Positions 1 through 5,664 of a DNA stretch of 8,113 nucleotides are shown here, piece by piece; position 1 is the stretch's first letter, and each line of letters begins with the position of its first letter. Both the position numbers and the translations under genes were made by a program. The DNA comes from an uncultured Pseudomonadales bacterium (GTDB lineage: Bacteria > Pseudomonadota > Gammaproteobacteria > Pseudomonadales > Porticoccaceae). The notes beneath the pieces were generated by a model that worked only from the letters and a program-made list of their open reading frames with translations, searched no databases and was not told where the DNA came from. Location of the stretch: NCBI GenBank assembly GCA_905478725.1, contig CAJQJT010000022.1, forward strand, positions 1 to 8,113, given 5' to 3'.

Positions 1-1544
1 CCGAAGATGTTAAGCCCAGCCGCTTGGAACGCGCGCGCTTTAAGTTAATCGACATTCTCAAGAACCGCAGTGAAGGCTTCAGCGCGCTAGTAGTTTACGG
101 CGGCGCGGCCTATACATTGACGCCTCTGACTGAGGACAGCAATACCATTATCAGCCTAGTGCCCGTGCTACACCCGACCTTATTGCCGGAGTACGGCAGC
201 AATACCGAAGATGCCATAGAGACAGCTCTGGAGCTGGCGATAAATGGTGGCTACCAGCAAGGGGATCTGCTGCTGATCACCGACGGGGTATCGCGGTCCG
301 CATTTAATACTATCCAGTCGATGATGTCGAAAGCCGGTAAATTCAGACTCTCGATATTAGGCGTGGGCACCCAACAGGGCGCGCCGATCCCCACTGGTGC
401 TGGGGGCTTTGCTAAAGACGCTAATGGCGCGATTGTTATTCCCAAACTCTCTCCGGCTTCGCTGCAAATGTTAGCGCAAAATAATGGCGGTATTTACGCC
501 GGTATGAGCGCCGATGATTCAGATATAGAAGCCTTGTTGGCCACTACTGAAGAGTTGTTTCCAGACGCCACTAAAGAATTAGAGCGCTCCTTTGACCTCT
601 GGGATGATCAGGGTTTTTGGTTGGCATTTTTGGTGCTGCCAATCATCCTGCTGAGTTTCCGCAAAGGCAATATTGCGGTAATTCTGCTGGCACCCATATT
701 ATTTTCTGATCCCGCCTCAGCCCTTGGCTGGCAGGATCTTTGGAAGACCGCCGACCAGCAGGCCAGTGACGCACTACAGAGCGGTGATGCGGCAACAGCA
801 CAGACACTGTTCAAAGATCCCCAATGGCGTGGCAGTGCCGCCTATAAGGCCGGCGACTACGAGTCGGCAATCAGCGACTATCTAGATTATGAAGACGCCG
901 ACAGCCACTACAATCGTGGTAATGCCCTGGCCCATTCAGGGGATCTTGACGCCGCTATCGAAGCCTATGATCAGGCCCTGGCTCTGAATCCTGATATGGA
1001 GGATGCCGGCGCCAATAAAATGCTACTTGAGCAACTTAAACAGCAGCAGGAGCAAGAACAGCAGAGCTCTGAAGATTCGGCTGAAGATTCAGAAAACTCG
1101 GAAAATTCAGAGGAATCTGAGCAGAACCAGGACTCTCAGTCACAGGATTCTCAATCACAGGACTCTCAACCACAGGATTCAGAATCCCAAGAATCAGAGA
1201 GCCAAGAGTCTGACCCGCAGGATTCCCAGCAACAGAATCCTTCCGAACAAGAGCCCGAGGCAACAGAAGGCGAGTCAGAAGAATCTGAAGAGCAGCAGCG
1301 CGAGCGAGAGGAACAAGAGGCCCAAGAACAGGAGCAGAATGCCCCTGACCTTACTAAAGAGCCTACCGAAGAAGAAAGTGAAGCCGAAAAGCAGGCCCAG
1401 CAAGAATTAGAACAGTGGTTGCGTCGTGTTCCAGATGACCCAGGTGGCTTGTTGCGGGAGAAATTCCGCTATCAATCTCGCCAGCGCGCCCTCGAACCGC
1501 GCCGCCCCGTCCCTCCCAATAATGAACAGCAAGAGCGTTGGTAG
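1..1544 (+). CDS. batB: BatB/BatC fusion protein (VWA domain, TPR and acidic Gln/Ser-rich tail), 5' partial
   Basis: The frame is open from base 3 (E-D-V-K-P-S-R) through a TTG at 24 to TAG at 1542-1544, so the true start and the DxSxS half of the MIDAS metal site lie left of the window. TTG 24 is internal: P-S-R-L-E-R-A is the conserved VWA stretch after that motif. Numbering from TTG 24, the rest of the VWA domain fills residues 1-180, with TPLT (33-36) and ITDG (85-88, Asp87) supplying later MIDAS elements. Two hydrophobic segments follow at about 198-212 and 217-228. A TPR-like part (about 270-325, with Y-N-R-G-N-A-L and A-I-x-A-Y-D-Q-A-L) is the BatC half. Then comes a highly acidic Q/S/E/D-rich linker (about 335-462) and a conserved end, L-E-Q-W-L-R-R-V-P-D-D-P-G-G-L-L (462-477). 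Such fusions belong to moxR-bat operons and are thought to work at the inner membrane in envelope stress or aerotolerance; the exact role is unsettled. BatD follows after 2 bases. Confidence 0.9.
   Translation, partial: EDVKPSRLERARFKLIDILKNRSEGFSALVVYGGAAYTLTPLTEDSNTIISLVPVLHPTLLPEYGSNTEDAIETALELAINGGYQQGDLLLITDGVSRSAFNTIQSMMSKAGKFRLSILGVGTQQGAPIPTGAGGFAKDANGAIVIPKLSPASLQMLAQNNGGIYAGMSADDSDIEALLATTEELFPDATKELERSFDLWDDQGFWLAFLVLPIILLSFRKGNIAVILLAPILFSDPASALGWQDLWKTADQQASDALQSGDAATAQTLFKDPQWRGSAAYKAGDYESAISDYLDYEDADSHYNRGNALAHSGDLDAAIEAYDQALALNPDMEDAGANKMLLEQLKQQQEQEQQSSEDSAEDSENSENSEESEQNQDSQSQDSQSQDSQPQDSESQESESQESDPQDSQQQNPSEQEPEATEGESEESEEQQREREEQEAQEQEQNAPDLTKEPTEEESEAEKQAQQELEQWLRRVPDDPGGLLREKFRYQSRQRALEPRRPVPPNNEQQERW
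1128..1232 (+). repeat. Seven tandem 15-bp degenerate repeats inside the BatC-like linker
   Basis: Seven consecutive in-frame 15-base units start at 1128, 1143, 1158, 1173, 1188, 1203 and 1218. They encode a Q-[DE]-S-x-x pentapeptide: QDSQS, QDSQS, QDSQP, QDSES, QESES, QESDP, QDSQQ. The first three units are nearly identical (cag-gaY-tct-caR followed by tca or cca), and the later ones drift. This looks like recent slippage or unequal-crossover expansion within a longer low-complexity acidic linker, and length variation between strains would be expected. Confidence 0.9.
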
Positions 1545-1546
1545 TA

Positions 1547-3292
1547 ATGATAATGATGTACATGAAAAATAATCCGTTTAAGCGGGCCTGTTCCATAGCA
1601 CTGATGGTTGTCATGACCCTCCTCTGCAGCCACAGCTGGGCGAGCCTCACTGCCACCGCAGACCGCACCATTATCGACAGCAATGAAACCCTACAGCTTT
1701 TAGTGCGCCTAGACTCCCAAGCGCTAATCGGCGAACCAGACTTCACCGTGATCGAAAGCGACTTCGAGATTCTCTCAACCAGTCGTCAGCAGCAATATTC
1801 CCGAGTTAATGGCCAGACTCAGTCCTACACCGACTGGAACTTGCTCCTGGCACCCAAGCGCATTGGCCGCCTATTAGTCCCCTCGATTAAATATAAAAAA
1901 GATATCAGCAACGCCATCGAAATCACCGTGCGCAAAGCCACCGCCGCATCAGCCGCTGGCCAGCCGGTTTACACCGAAACTCTGGTGGATAAATCCGAAG
2001 TCTATATTCAGGAACAGCTGCTACTCACCCACCGACTCTATACCTCGGTGCGACTCAGCGATTTGGGCCTGGATCCGCTAACGGTTGATGATGCACTGAT
2101 GCAAAAAGTCTCGGAGACGCAATTCCAGAAAAATGTCGCCGGTAAAAATTATCAGGTGGTTGAAATCGTTTACGCCCTATTCCCTCAGACCAGCGGCAAA
2201 CTGCAAATACCCGCCCTGCGCTTTTCGGCTTACGAAGCGAGCAATAATCGCTATGGCGGTTTTAGCGCCAGAGGCAATCGCATAGTCCGCAGCACCGATG
2301 CAAAAACGATCAATGTAATGGCGCGCCCCACCCAGATTGATATAGATAACTGGATGCCCGCCAGCAGTGTTCGCCTCGACCAGCAGTGGAGCAGCTCTCT
2401 AAATGAGCTTAAAGTCGGCGAGCCAATCACCAGGACGATTAATATCACCGCCAAAGATTTAACCGGCGCACAAATAATGCCCCTGTCATTCAGCGAAAGC
2501 GACGACTATAAAATCTATCCCGACCAGCCGCAGCTGGGTGACAGTGCCGACGCCGCCGGTGTTACCGGCACTCGTCGTGAATCCTTTGCCCTAGTACCCA
2601 ATCGCCCGGGAGAAATCACAGTTCCAGCGGTAAGTGTGCGCTGGTGGAACAGTCGCAAACAGCGTATGCAGACGGCGACATTGGACGCCGTAACCCTGCA
2701 GGTTGCTGCAGCCGAGGTCAGTGCAGTGAACCCCTATAGTCCAGCGCCCAACGCAGCAGTTGGGGGTAACAGTCTAATCATAGAGGCTACACCAGAGGCG
2801 CCAAAGTCGCTTATGGCAGAGCTGCGTTCATCCCTGGCACTGCAACTGTCAGTGGCCGGCAATGCCCTGCTATTGGTGCTGTTATTGGTGCTGTTATTTG
2901 TATCGCTAGGCCGCTCCTCGAAGGCAGCGCCACGCAGGGATTTGAGCGGACTGAATAGTGCACGGCTGGAACTCAAGCAGCTGCTCACCAATATAGAACG
3001 GGCAGCGCGAAAATCAGATCTAGTGCCACTGCGCGATAGCCTTCTCGCCTGGGGTCGCTGTATTTTCCCTCAGCAAAAAATTAAAACCCTAGCTGAGATT
3101 GCGGCACTGCTCGACGATGGACAGCTACAGCAGCAGTTTGACCTGCTTGATCAGGCCTTGTACAACCGCAGCTCTGAGCAACAGCCAGACCTGAAACTGC
3201 TGGTCAATTTGGTCCGCAATGCCATAGTGCCGAAAACCAAAACCGCACAAACTGACAAGGCAGAGCTTAAACCGCTCTATCCGAGCAGCTAA
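1547..3292 (+). CDS. batD: BatD family protein (exported, membrane-anchored)
   Basis: The stop is at 3290-3292. Several starts cluster at the 5' end: TTG 1538, and ATG 1547, 1553, 1556 and 1562. I take ATG 1547 because an AAGAG at 1531-1535 lies 11 bases upstream, whereas TTG 1538 would be only 2 bases from it; ATG 1562 (M-K-N-N-P-F-K-R) would give the tidiest signal peptide. From 1547 the protein is 581 aa. Features, numbered from 1547: signal peptide to about residue 32 (A-L-M-V-V-M-T-L-L then S-W-A-S), a long beta-rich periplasmic part (about 33-430), one membrane helix (about 435-454, leucine/valine-rich, followed by G-R-S-S-K and P-R-R), and a cytoplasmic tail of about 125 aa. This layout matches BatD (oxygen tolerance) proteins, which follow VWA genes in bat operons and probably act with them at the inner membrane. 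The molecular function is unknown. It is surely co-transcribed with the preceding gene. Confidence 0.87.
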   Translation: MIMMYMKNNPFKRACSIALMVVMTLLCSHSWASLTATADRTIIDSNETLQLLVRLDSQALIGEPDFTVIESDFEILSTSRQQQYSRVNGQTQSYTDWNLLLAPKRIGRLLVPSIKYKKDISNAIEITVRKATAASAAGQPVYTETLVDKSEVYIQEQLLLTHRLYTSVRLSDLGLDPLTVDDALMQKVSETQFQKNVAGKNYQVVEIVYALFPQTSGKLQIPALRFSAYEASNNRYGGFSARGNRIVRSTDAKTINVMARPTQIDIDNWMPASSVRLDQQWSSSLNELKVGEPITRTINITAKDLTGAQIMPLSFSESDDYKIYPDQPQLGDSADAAGVTGTRRESFALVPNRPGEITVPAVSVRWWNSRKQRMQTATLDAVTLQVAAAEVSAVNPYSPAPNAAVGGNSLIIEATPEAPKSLMAELRSSLALQLSVAGNALLLVLLLVLLFVSLGRSSKAAPRRDLSGLNSARLELKQLLTNIERAARKSDLVPLRDSLLAWGRCIFPQQKIKTLAEIAALLDDGQLQQQFDLLDQALYNRSSEQQPDLKLLVNLVRNAIVPKTKTAQTDKAELKPLYPSS

Positions 3293-3372
3293 CTAAAACG
3301 GGATTTTGTCCACCCGCCACTATCGCTTTAGCCTTGAGTTTGGGTAGAATCAGCCATCCTTTGACAGAAAGT

Positions 3373-3376
3373 GGAG
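3373..3376 (+). promoter_or_regulatory. Ribosome binding site fixing the ParA-like start
   Basis: GGAG lies 8 bases before ATG 3385. It supports that ATG over the in-frame TTG at 3334, which would add 17 residues unlike ParA N-termini and has no purine-rich site in front. Confidence 0.75.
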
Positions 3377-3384
3377 CCAAGCAA

Positions 3385-4158
3385 ATGCGCAGAGTTATTT
3401 TTAATGAGAAAGGCGGCGTTGGAAAATCCAGCATCACCTGTAATCTAGCAGCCATTAGCGCCTCAAGGGGCAAACGCACACTGGTAGTGGATCTGGATTC
3501 CCAGTGTAACTCCACCCACTATTTACTCGGCGACAGCCCTGAAGAAAATACCGTTGCCGACTATTTTGACGGCACCTTAGAATTTTCTTCAAAGCTCAAT
3601 GAACCCTTGGACTATGTTCATCAAACCCCTTACGAAAATCTCTCTGTACTGCCCTCCAGCGTCAACCTGCTGGCCCTTGAGCACAAGCTTGAGTCGCGGC
3701 AGAAGATCTACAAACTGCGAGATCTGTTAAATAATCTCGATAGTGAGTTTGATGAGATTTATATAGATACGGCACCGGCGTTAAATTTTTATACCCGCTC
3801 GGCGTTAATCGCCGGAGATACAGTGCTTATCCCCTTTGACTGCGATGCTTTTTCTAGGCAGGCGCTGTACTCGATTCTCGATGTGATCTATGAAATTCGT
3901 GAGGACCATAATGAAGGCTTAAGTGTTGGCGGCATTGTAGTGAATCAGTTTCAGCCCACAGCATCGTTACCCACTCGATTGATTACCGAGATGAAAAAAG
4001 AGAAGCTGCCGGTGATTCCTACCTATCTGAATCAGTCGGTGAAAATGAAAGAGTCGCACAATGAGTGCGTGCCGCTGATATATTACGCACCGTCCCATAA
4101 GCTGACTGGGCAATATATTGCGCTATTTGATCATTTAGCACGGAAGCGCCGCAAATGA
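3385..4158 (+). CDS. ParA/MinD-type P-loop ATPase, orphan
   Basis: A 257-aa protein starting M-R-R-V-I-F-N-E-K-G-G-V-G-K-S-S. The deviant Walker A motif is at residues 9-16, with signature Lys9 and catalytic Lys14. The A' motif is V-V-D-L-D (Asp36, Asp38) followed by C-N-S-T, and Walker B is I-Y-I-D-T-A-P-A-L (Asp128). These define the ParA/MinD/Soj class, dimerising ATPases that position DNA or protein cargo. The length and the closing part (V-V-N-Q-F-Q-P, then K-M-K-E-S-H and H-K-L-T) match a conserved single-gene ParA family of gammaproteobacteria, not plasmid or chromosomal ParA with an N-terminal helix-turn-helix. No parB, parS or chemotaxis gene is next to it, so its cargo is unknown. 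It begins 92 bases after batD and may have its own promoter. I leave the symbol empty because true parA function is not shown. The family call is firm and the role open. Confidence 0.9.
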   Translation: MRRVIFNEKGGVGKSSITCNLAAISASRGKRTLVVDLDSQCNSTHYLLGDSPEENTVADYFDGTLEFSSKLNEPLDYVHQTPYENLSVLPSSVNLLALEHKLESRQKIYKLRDLLNNLDSEFDEIYIDTAPALNFYTRSALIAGDTVLIPFDCDAFSRQALYSILDVIYEIREDHNEGLSVGGIVVNQFQPTASLPTRLITEMKKEKLPVIPTYLNQSVKMKESHNECVPLIYYAPSHKLTGQYIALFDHLARKRRK

Positions 4159-4389
4159 CTACGCTCGAGATGACAGACTGGGTGCTTCATTATTGGCTGC
4201 ATCAATTCCTTCGCCGAGCATGAACCTCATCAGCTGCCCGTGTTCCCGAAGCGACGGCATAATAAGTAAGGTCTCTCGCGCTTTTACTTGAGCTGCTTCG
4301 TCATTTTCACTCCCTCACAGATTATTTCTTTTCTCCCTCGCTGTCTTGGTGGTCTCTTTATTTGAGCACTCGTGGCTACTCTCTTGGTC

Positions 4390-4408
4390 GCCCAACTATT
4401 AGGTGGGC
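4390..4408. repeat. Short inverted repeat (5-bp stem)
   Basis: GCCCA at 4390-4394 and TGGGC at 4404-4408 are perfect reverse complements around a 9-base loop. It is the first of a run of small hairpins and is weak on its own. Confidence 0.45.
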
Positions 4409-4409
4409 C

Positions 4410-4455
4410 GCTGCTGGATTTTTTACCCTATTTTGAGCAGCAGCATCGCTGCTGC
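4410..4455. repeat. Two competing hairpins built from GCTGCTG/CAGCAGC words
   Basis: GCAGCAGC (4437-4444) and GCTGCTGC (4448-4455) form a perfect 8-bp stem with a 3-base ATC loop. An upstream GCTGCTG (4410-4416) can instead pair with the same CAGCAGC (4438-4444) across a T-rich 21-base loop. The two structures exclude each other. No T-run follows, so this is not a typical intrinsic terminator. Confidence 0.6.
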
Positions 4456-4565
4456 ATAGAGTTACAACACCGAGGGGGAGCATAAAGCCCTTAGCGTTGC
4501 TTGTTTGGCCGCAGCAGTGACTGGCCGAAAATATCTAGCCTTTTTTAAAACCACGCAAAAACTCA

Positions 4566-4586
4566 CGAATAGCCTTATTCGGCTAT
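4566..4586. repeat. Overlapping inverted repeats upstream of the secreted-protein gene
   Basis: ATAGCC (4569-4574 by my count) and GGCTAT (4581-4586) are reverse complements with a 6-base loop. An overlapping pair, CGAAT just before and ATTCG at about 4577-4581, shares the same bases, so only one can form at a time. The site lies about 125 bases before ATG 4711 and could be an operator or a transcript structure; the function is unknown. Confidence 0.4.
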
Positions 4587-4698
4587 ATGTTCTGCCGCTA
4601 TATCCTGCAACCATAGTTTCGCCAAGTTATTGAAAATAATTTTGGTTTTTACCTCTCAACATAAAAAATTTGTCTGTGCCCAATATGGCCACAGTCAT

Positions 4699-4703
4699 AG
4701 GAG
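4699..4703 (+). promoter_or_regulatory. Ribosome binding site fixing the secreted-protein start
   Basis: AGGAG lies 7 bases before ATG 4711. It selects this ATG, immediately followed by a good signal peptide, over the in-frame ATT/ATG-like openings near 4630, which would put 27 polar residues ahead of the signal sequence. Confidence 0.85.
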
Positions 4704-4710
4704 CTATTAT

Positions 4711-5577
4711 ATGATCATTAAAAATATGGCTATTGCACTAGCCTTGCTTGCAGGCAGTTCTGGCGCCTTTGCGACAGGCAGCAAACAAGATGTCAATCAC
4801 GGCAATGCTGTCTCTCACAAGAATGACCGAGCTTCGATTGGAACCGGGTATTATCAGACGTTTGTGCAAGTTTCAAGGCGCGGGAAACCCAAGGCTATTG
4901 GCGTTAAGTTTCCAAAGACGACCCTGCAAAACCTGCCAATGCACCCTCTCAATGATGGCAAAACCTGTTATGACCTTGACAGTAACGACAACATTGATTT
5001 GCATAATGAATGCACCGGAGGCCATTCTCGCACACTATATTTCAACAGCGATTTAACGCCGTTTAAAAACATTACCATCAATTGGGAGCCTCACGGCCAT
5101 GTTCCCTCCGGTGTATACGACAGCCCACACTTCGACTTTCACTTTTATCTGACATCCGATATTGAGCGTAAGCAAATCACTCCGGGACCCTGCACTGGCT
5201 TGATGAATTGTGTGCAGGAGCAGATCGCGATTATGCCGCTACCCAGTCAGTTTATTCACTCCGATTTCATTAATACTCAGCTGGCGTTTGCACATATGGG
5301 CAACCATTACGTGGATTCAACTAGCCCTGAACTGAATGGCGGTGATTTTACCCATACGTTTATTCAGGGTTCTTACGATAGTCAGATTACGTTTTACGAG
5401 CCAATGGTGTCTCGGGATTTTCTGTTAGAGAAGCCTAATTTCTGCACTCCTATTAAAACCCCGATGGCTTTTGAAACTGCGGGGTATTACCCAACCAAAT
5501 ATTGTATGAGATACAAACCGGCCAACCAGATGTACCGGGTGTCTCTTGAGGGGTTTGTGTACAGAGAGGCTTATTAA
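4711..5577 (+). CDS. Secreted TTHB210-like/DUF5602 family protein
   Basis: A 288-aa protein with a clear signal peptide: M-I-I-K-N, a hydrophobic core to about residue 16, and an A-F-A cleavage site near 19-21, so the mature protein should be periplasmic or extracellular. The hallmark is W-E-P-H-G-H (125-130) followed by G-V-Y-D-S-P-H-F-D-F-H-F-Y (134-146). This His-rich signature, with His128, His130, His140 and His144, is one I associate with the TTHB210-like (DUF5602) family, and it could bind a metal. A later M-G-N-H-Y-V-D (196-202) and F-Y-E-P-M-V-S-R (228-235) also fit family conservation. Six cysteines (86, 101, 161, 167, 245, 265) would suit disulfides outside the cytoplasm. No biochemical function is established that I know of. 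It is 87 bases before the FAD oxidoreductase gene on the same strand, so co-transcription is possible but not certain. Family call fairly confident; role unknown. Confidence 0.72.
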   Translation: MIIKNMAIALALLAGSSGAFATGSKQDVNHGNAVSHKNDRASIGTGYYQTFVQVSRRGKPKAIGVKFPKTTLQNLPMHPLNDGKTCYDLDSNDNIDLHNECTGGHSRTLYFNSDLTPFKNITINWEPHGHVPSGVYDSPHFDFHFYLTSDIERKQITPGPCTGLMNCVQEQIAIMPLPSQFIHSDFINTQLAFAHMGNHYVDSTSPELNGGDFTHTFIQGSYDSQITFYEPMVSRDFLLEKPNFCTPIKTPMAFETAGYYPTKYCMRYKPANQMYRVSLEGFVYREAY

Positions 5578-5597
5578 GCTCTCTGTTACACGTATGC

Positions 5598-5635
5598 ACT
5601 CGGCTCTTCATTCGGTTTATCCCATCTAGCCGAGT
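5598..5635. repeat. 8-bp inverted repeat in the leader of the FAD oxidoreductase gene
   Basis: ACTCGGCT (5598-5605) and AGCCGAGT (5628-5635) are perfect reverse complements with a 22-base loop, ending 13 bases before the AAGGAGG of the next gene. It has no T-run behind it on either strand, so a simple terminator is unlikely. It could be an operator or an mRNA structure at the head of the right-hand operon. Confidence 0.6.
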
Positions 5636-5664
5636 TAATCAAAATAAAAAGGAGGATATTACTG

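Larger units (their letters stand above)
4159..4710. other. Long intergenic region with inverted repeats, no convincing gene
   Basis: About 550 bases between the ParA-like gene and the secreted-protein gene. Reading all six frames I find only fragments. One is a 22-codon frame (4155-4223) whose ATGA overlaps the ParA stop. Another is a hydrophobic open stretch at about 4303-4400, interrupted by stops. The region contains a pyrimidine-rich run (about 4300-4366), three TTGAGC words (4288, 4362, 4433), inverted repeats between 4390 and 4455 and again at 4566-4586, a strong Shine-Dalgarno-like GAGGGGGAG near 4473 without a start codon after it, and a T6 run at 4541-4546 without a good hairpin before it. 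It presumably holds the promoter for the gene at 4711, but I see no confident -35/-10 pair. A decayed gene or a small RNA is possible but unproven. Confidence 0.6.

Noticed and set aside
1003..1410. Open frame in +1 over the acidic linker, rich in Arg, Asn and Pro
   Set aside because: It is the frame shadow of the Q/S/E/D repeat of the BatC-like region; composition follows from the repeat codons.
3334..3350. TAGAAT at 3345-3350 as a -10 box for the ParA-like gene
   Set aside because: No acceptable -35 at 16-18 bases; one hexamer match is not enough to call a promoter.
3334..3384. N-terminal extension of the ParA-like protein from TTG 3334
   Set aside because: The 17 extra residues do not look like a ParA N-terminus, and GGAG sits at the right distance before ATG 3385.
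4155..4223. 22-codon reading frame overlapping the ParA stop (ATGA)
   Set aside because: Very short, no Shine-Dalgarno site, no recognisable motif; overlap alone is not enough.
4501..4550. Possible intrinsic terminator ending at the T6 run 4541-4546
   Set aside because: I find only 3-4 bp stems before the T-run, too weak for a terminator.
4566..4680. Minus-strand protein-like fragments (for example ending in D-I-A-A-E-H-I-A-E, then K-A-I-R-E-F-L-R-G in another frame)
   Set aside because: Each is short and closed by stops, they need a frameshift to join, and nothing continues them upstream; chance is the simpler explanation.
4630..4710. Longer start for the secreted protein
   Set aside because: It would place a 27-residue polar segment before an otherwise perfect signal peptide, while AGGAG lies 7 bases ahead of ATG 4711.
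4159..5664. Cobalamin riboswitch upstream of the kinase operon
   Set aside because: No B12-box-like core or a consistent set of stems could be recognised by eye in 4159-4710 or 5578-5664; a covariance-model search would be needed to exclude it fully.
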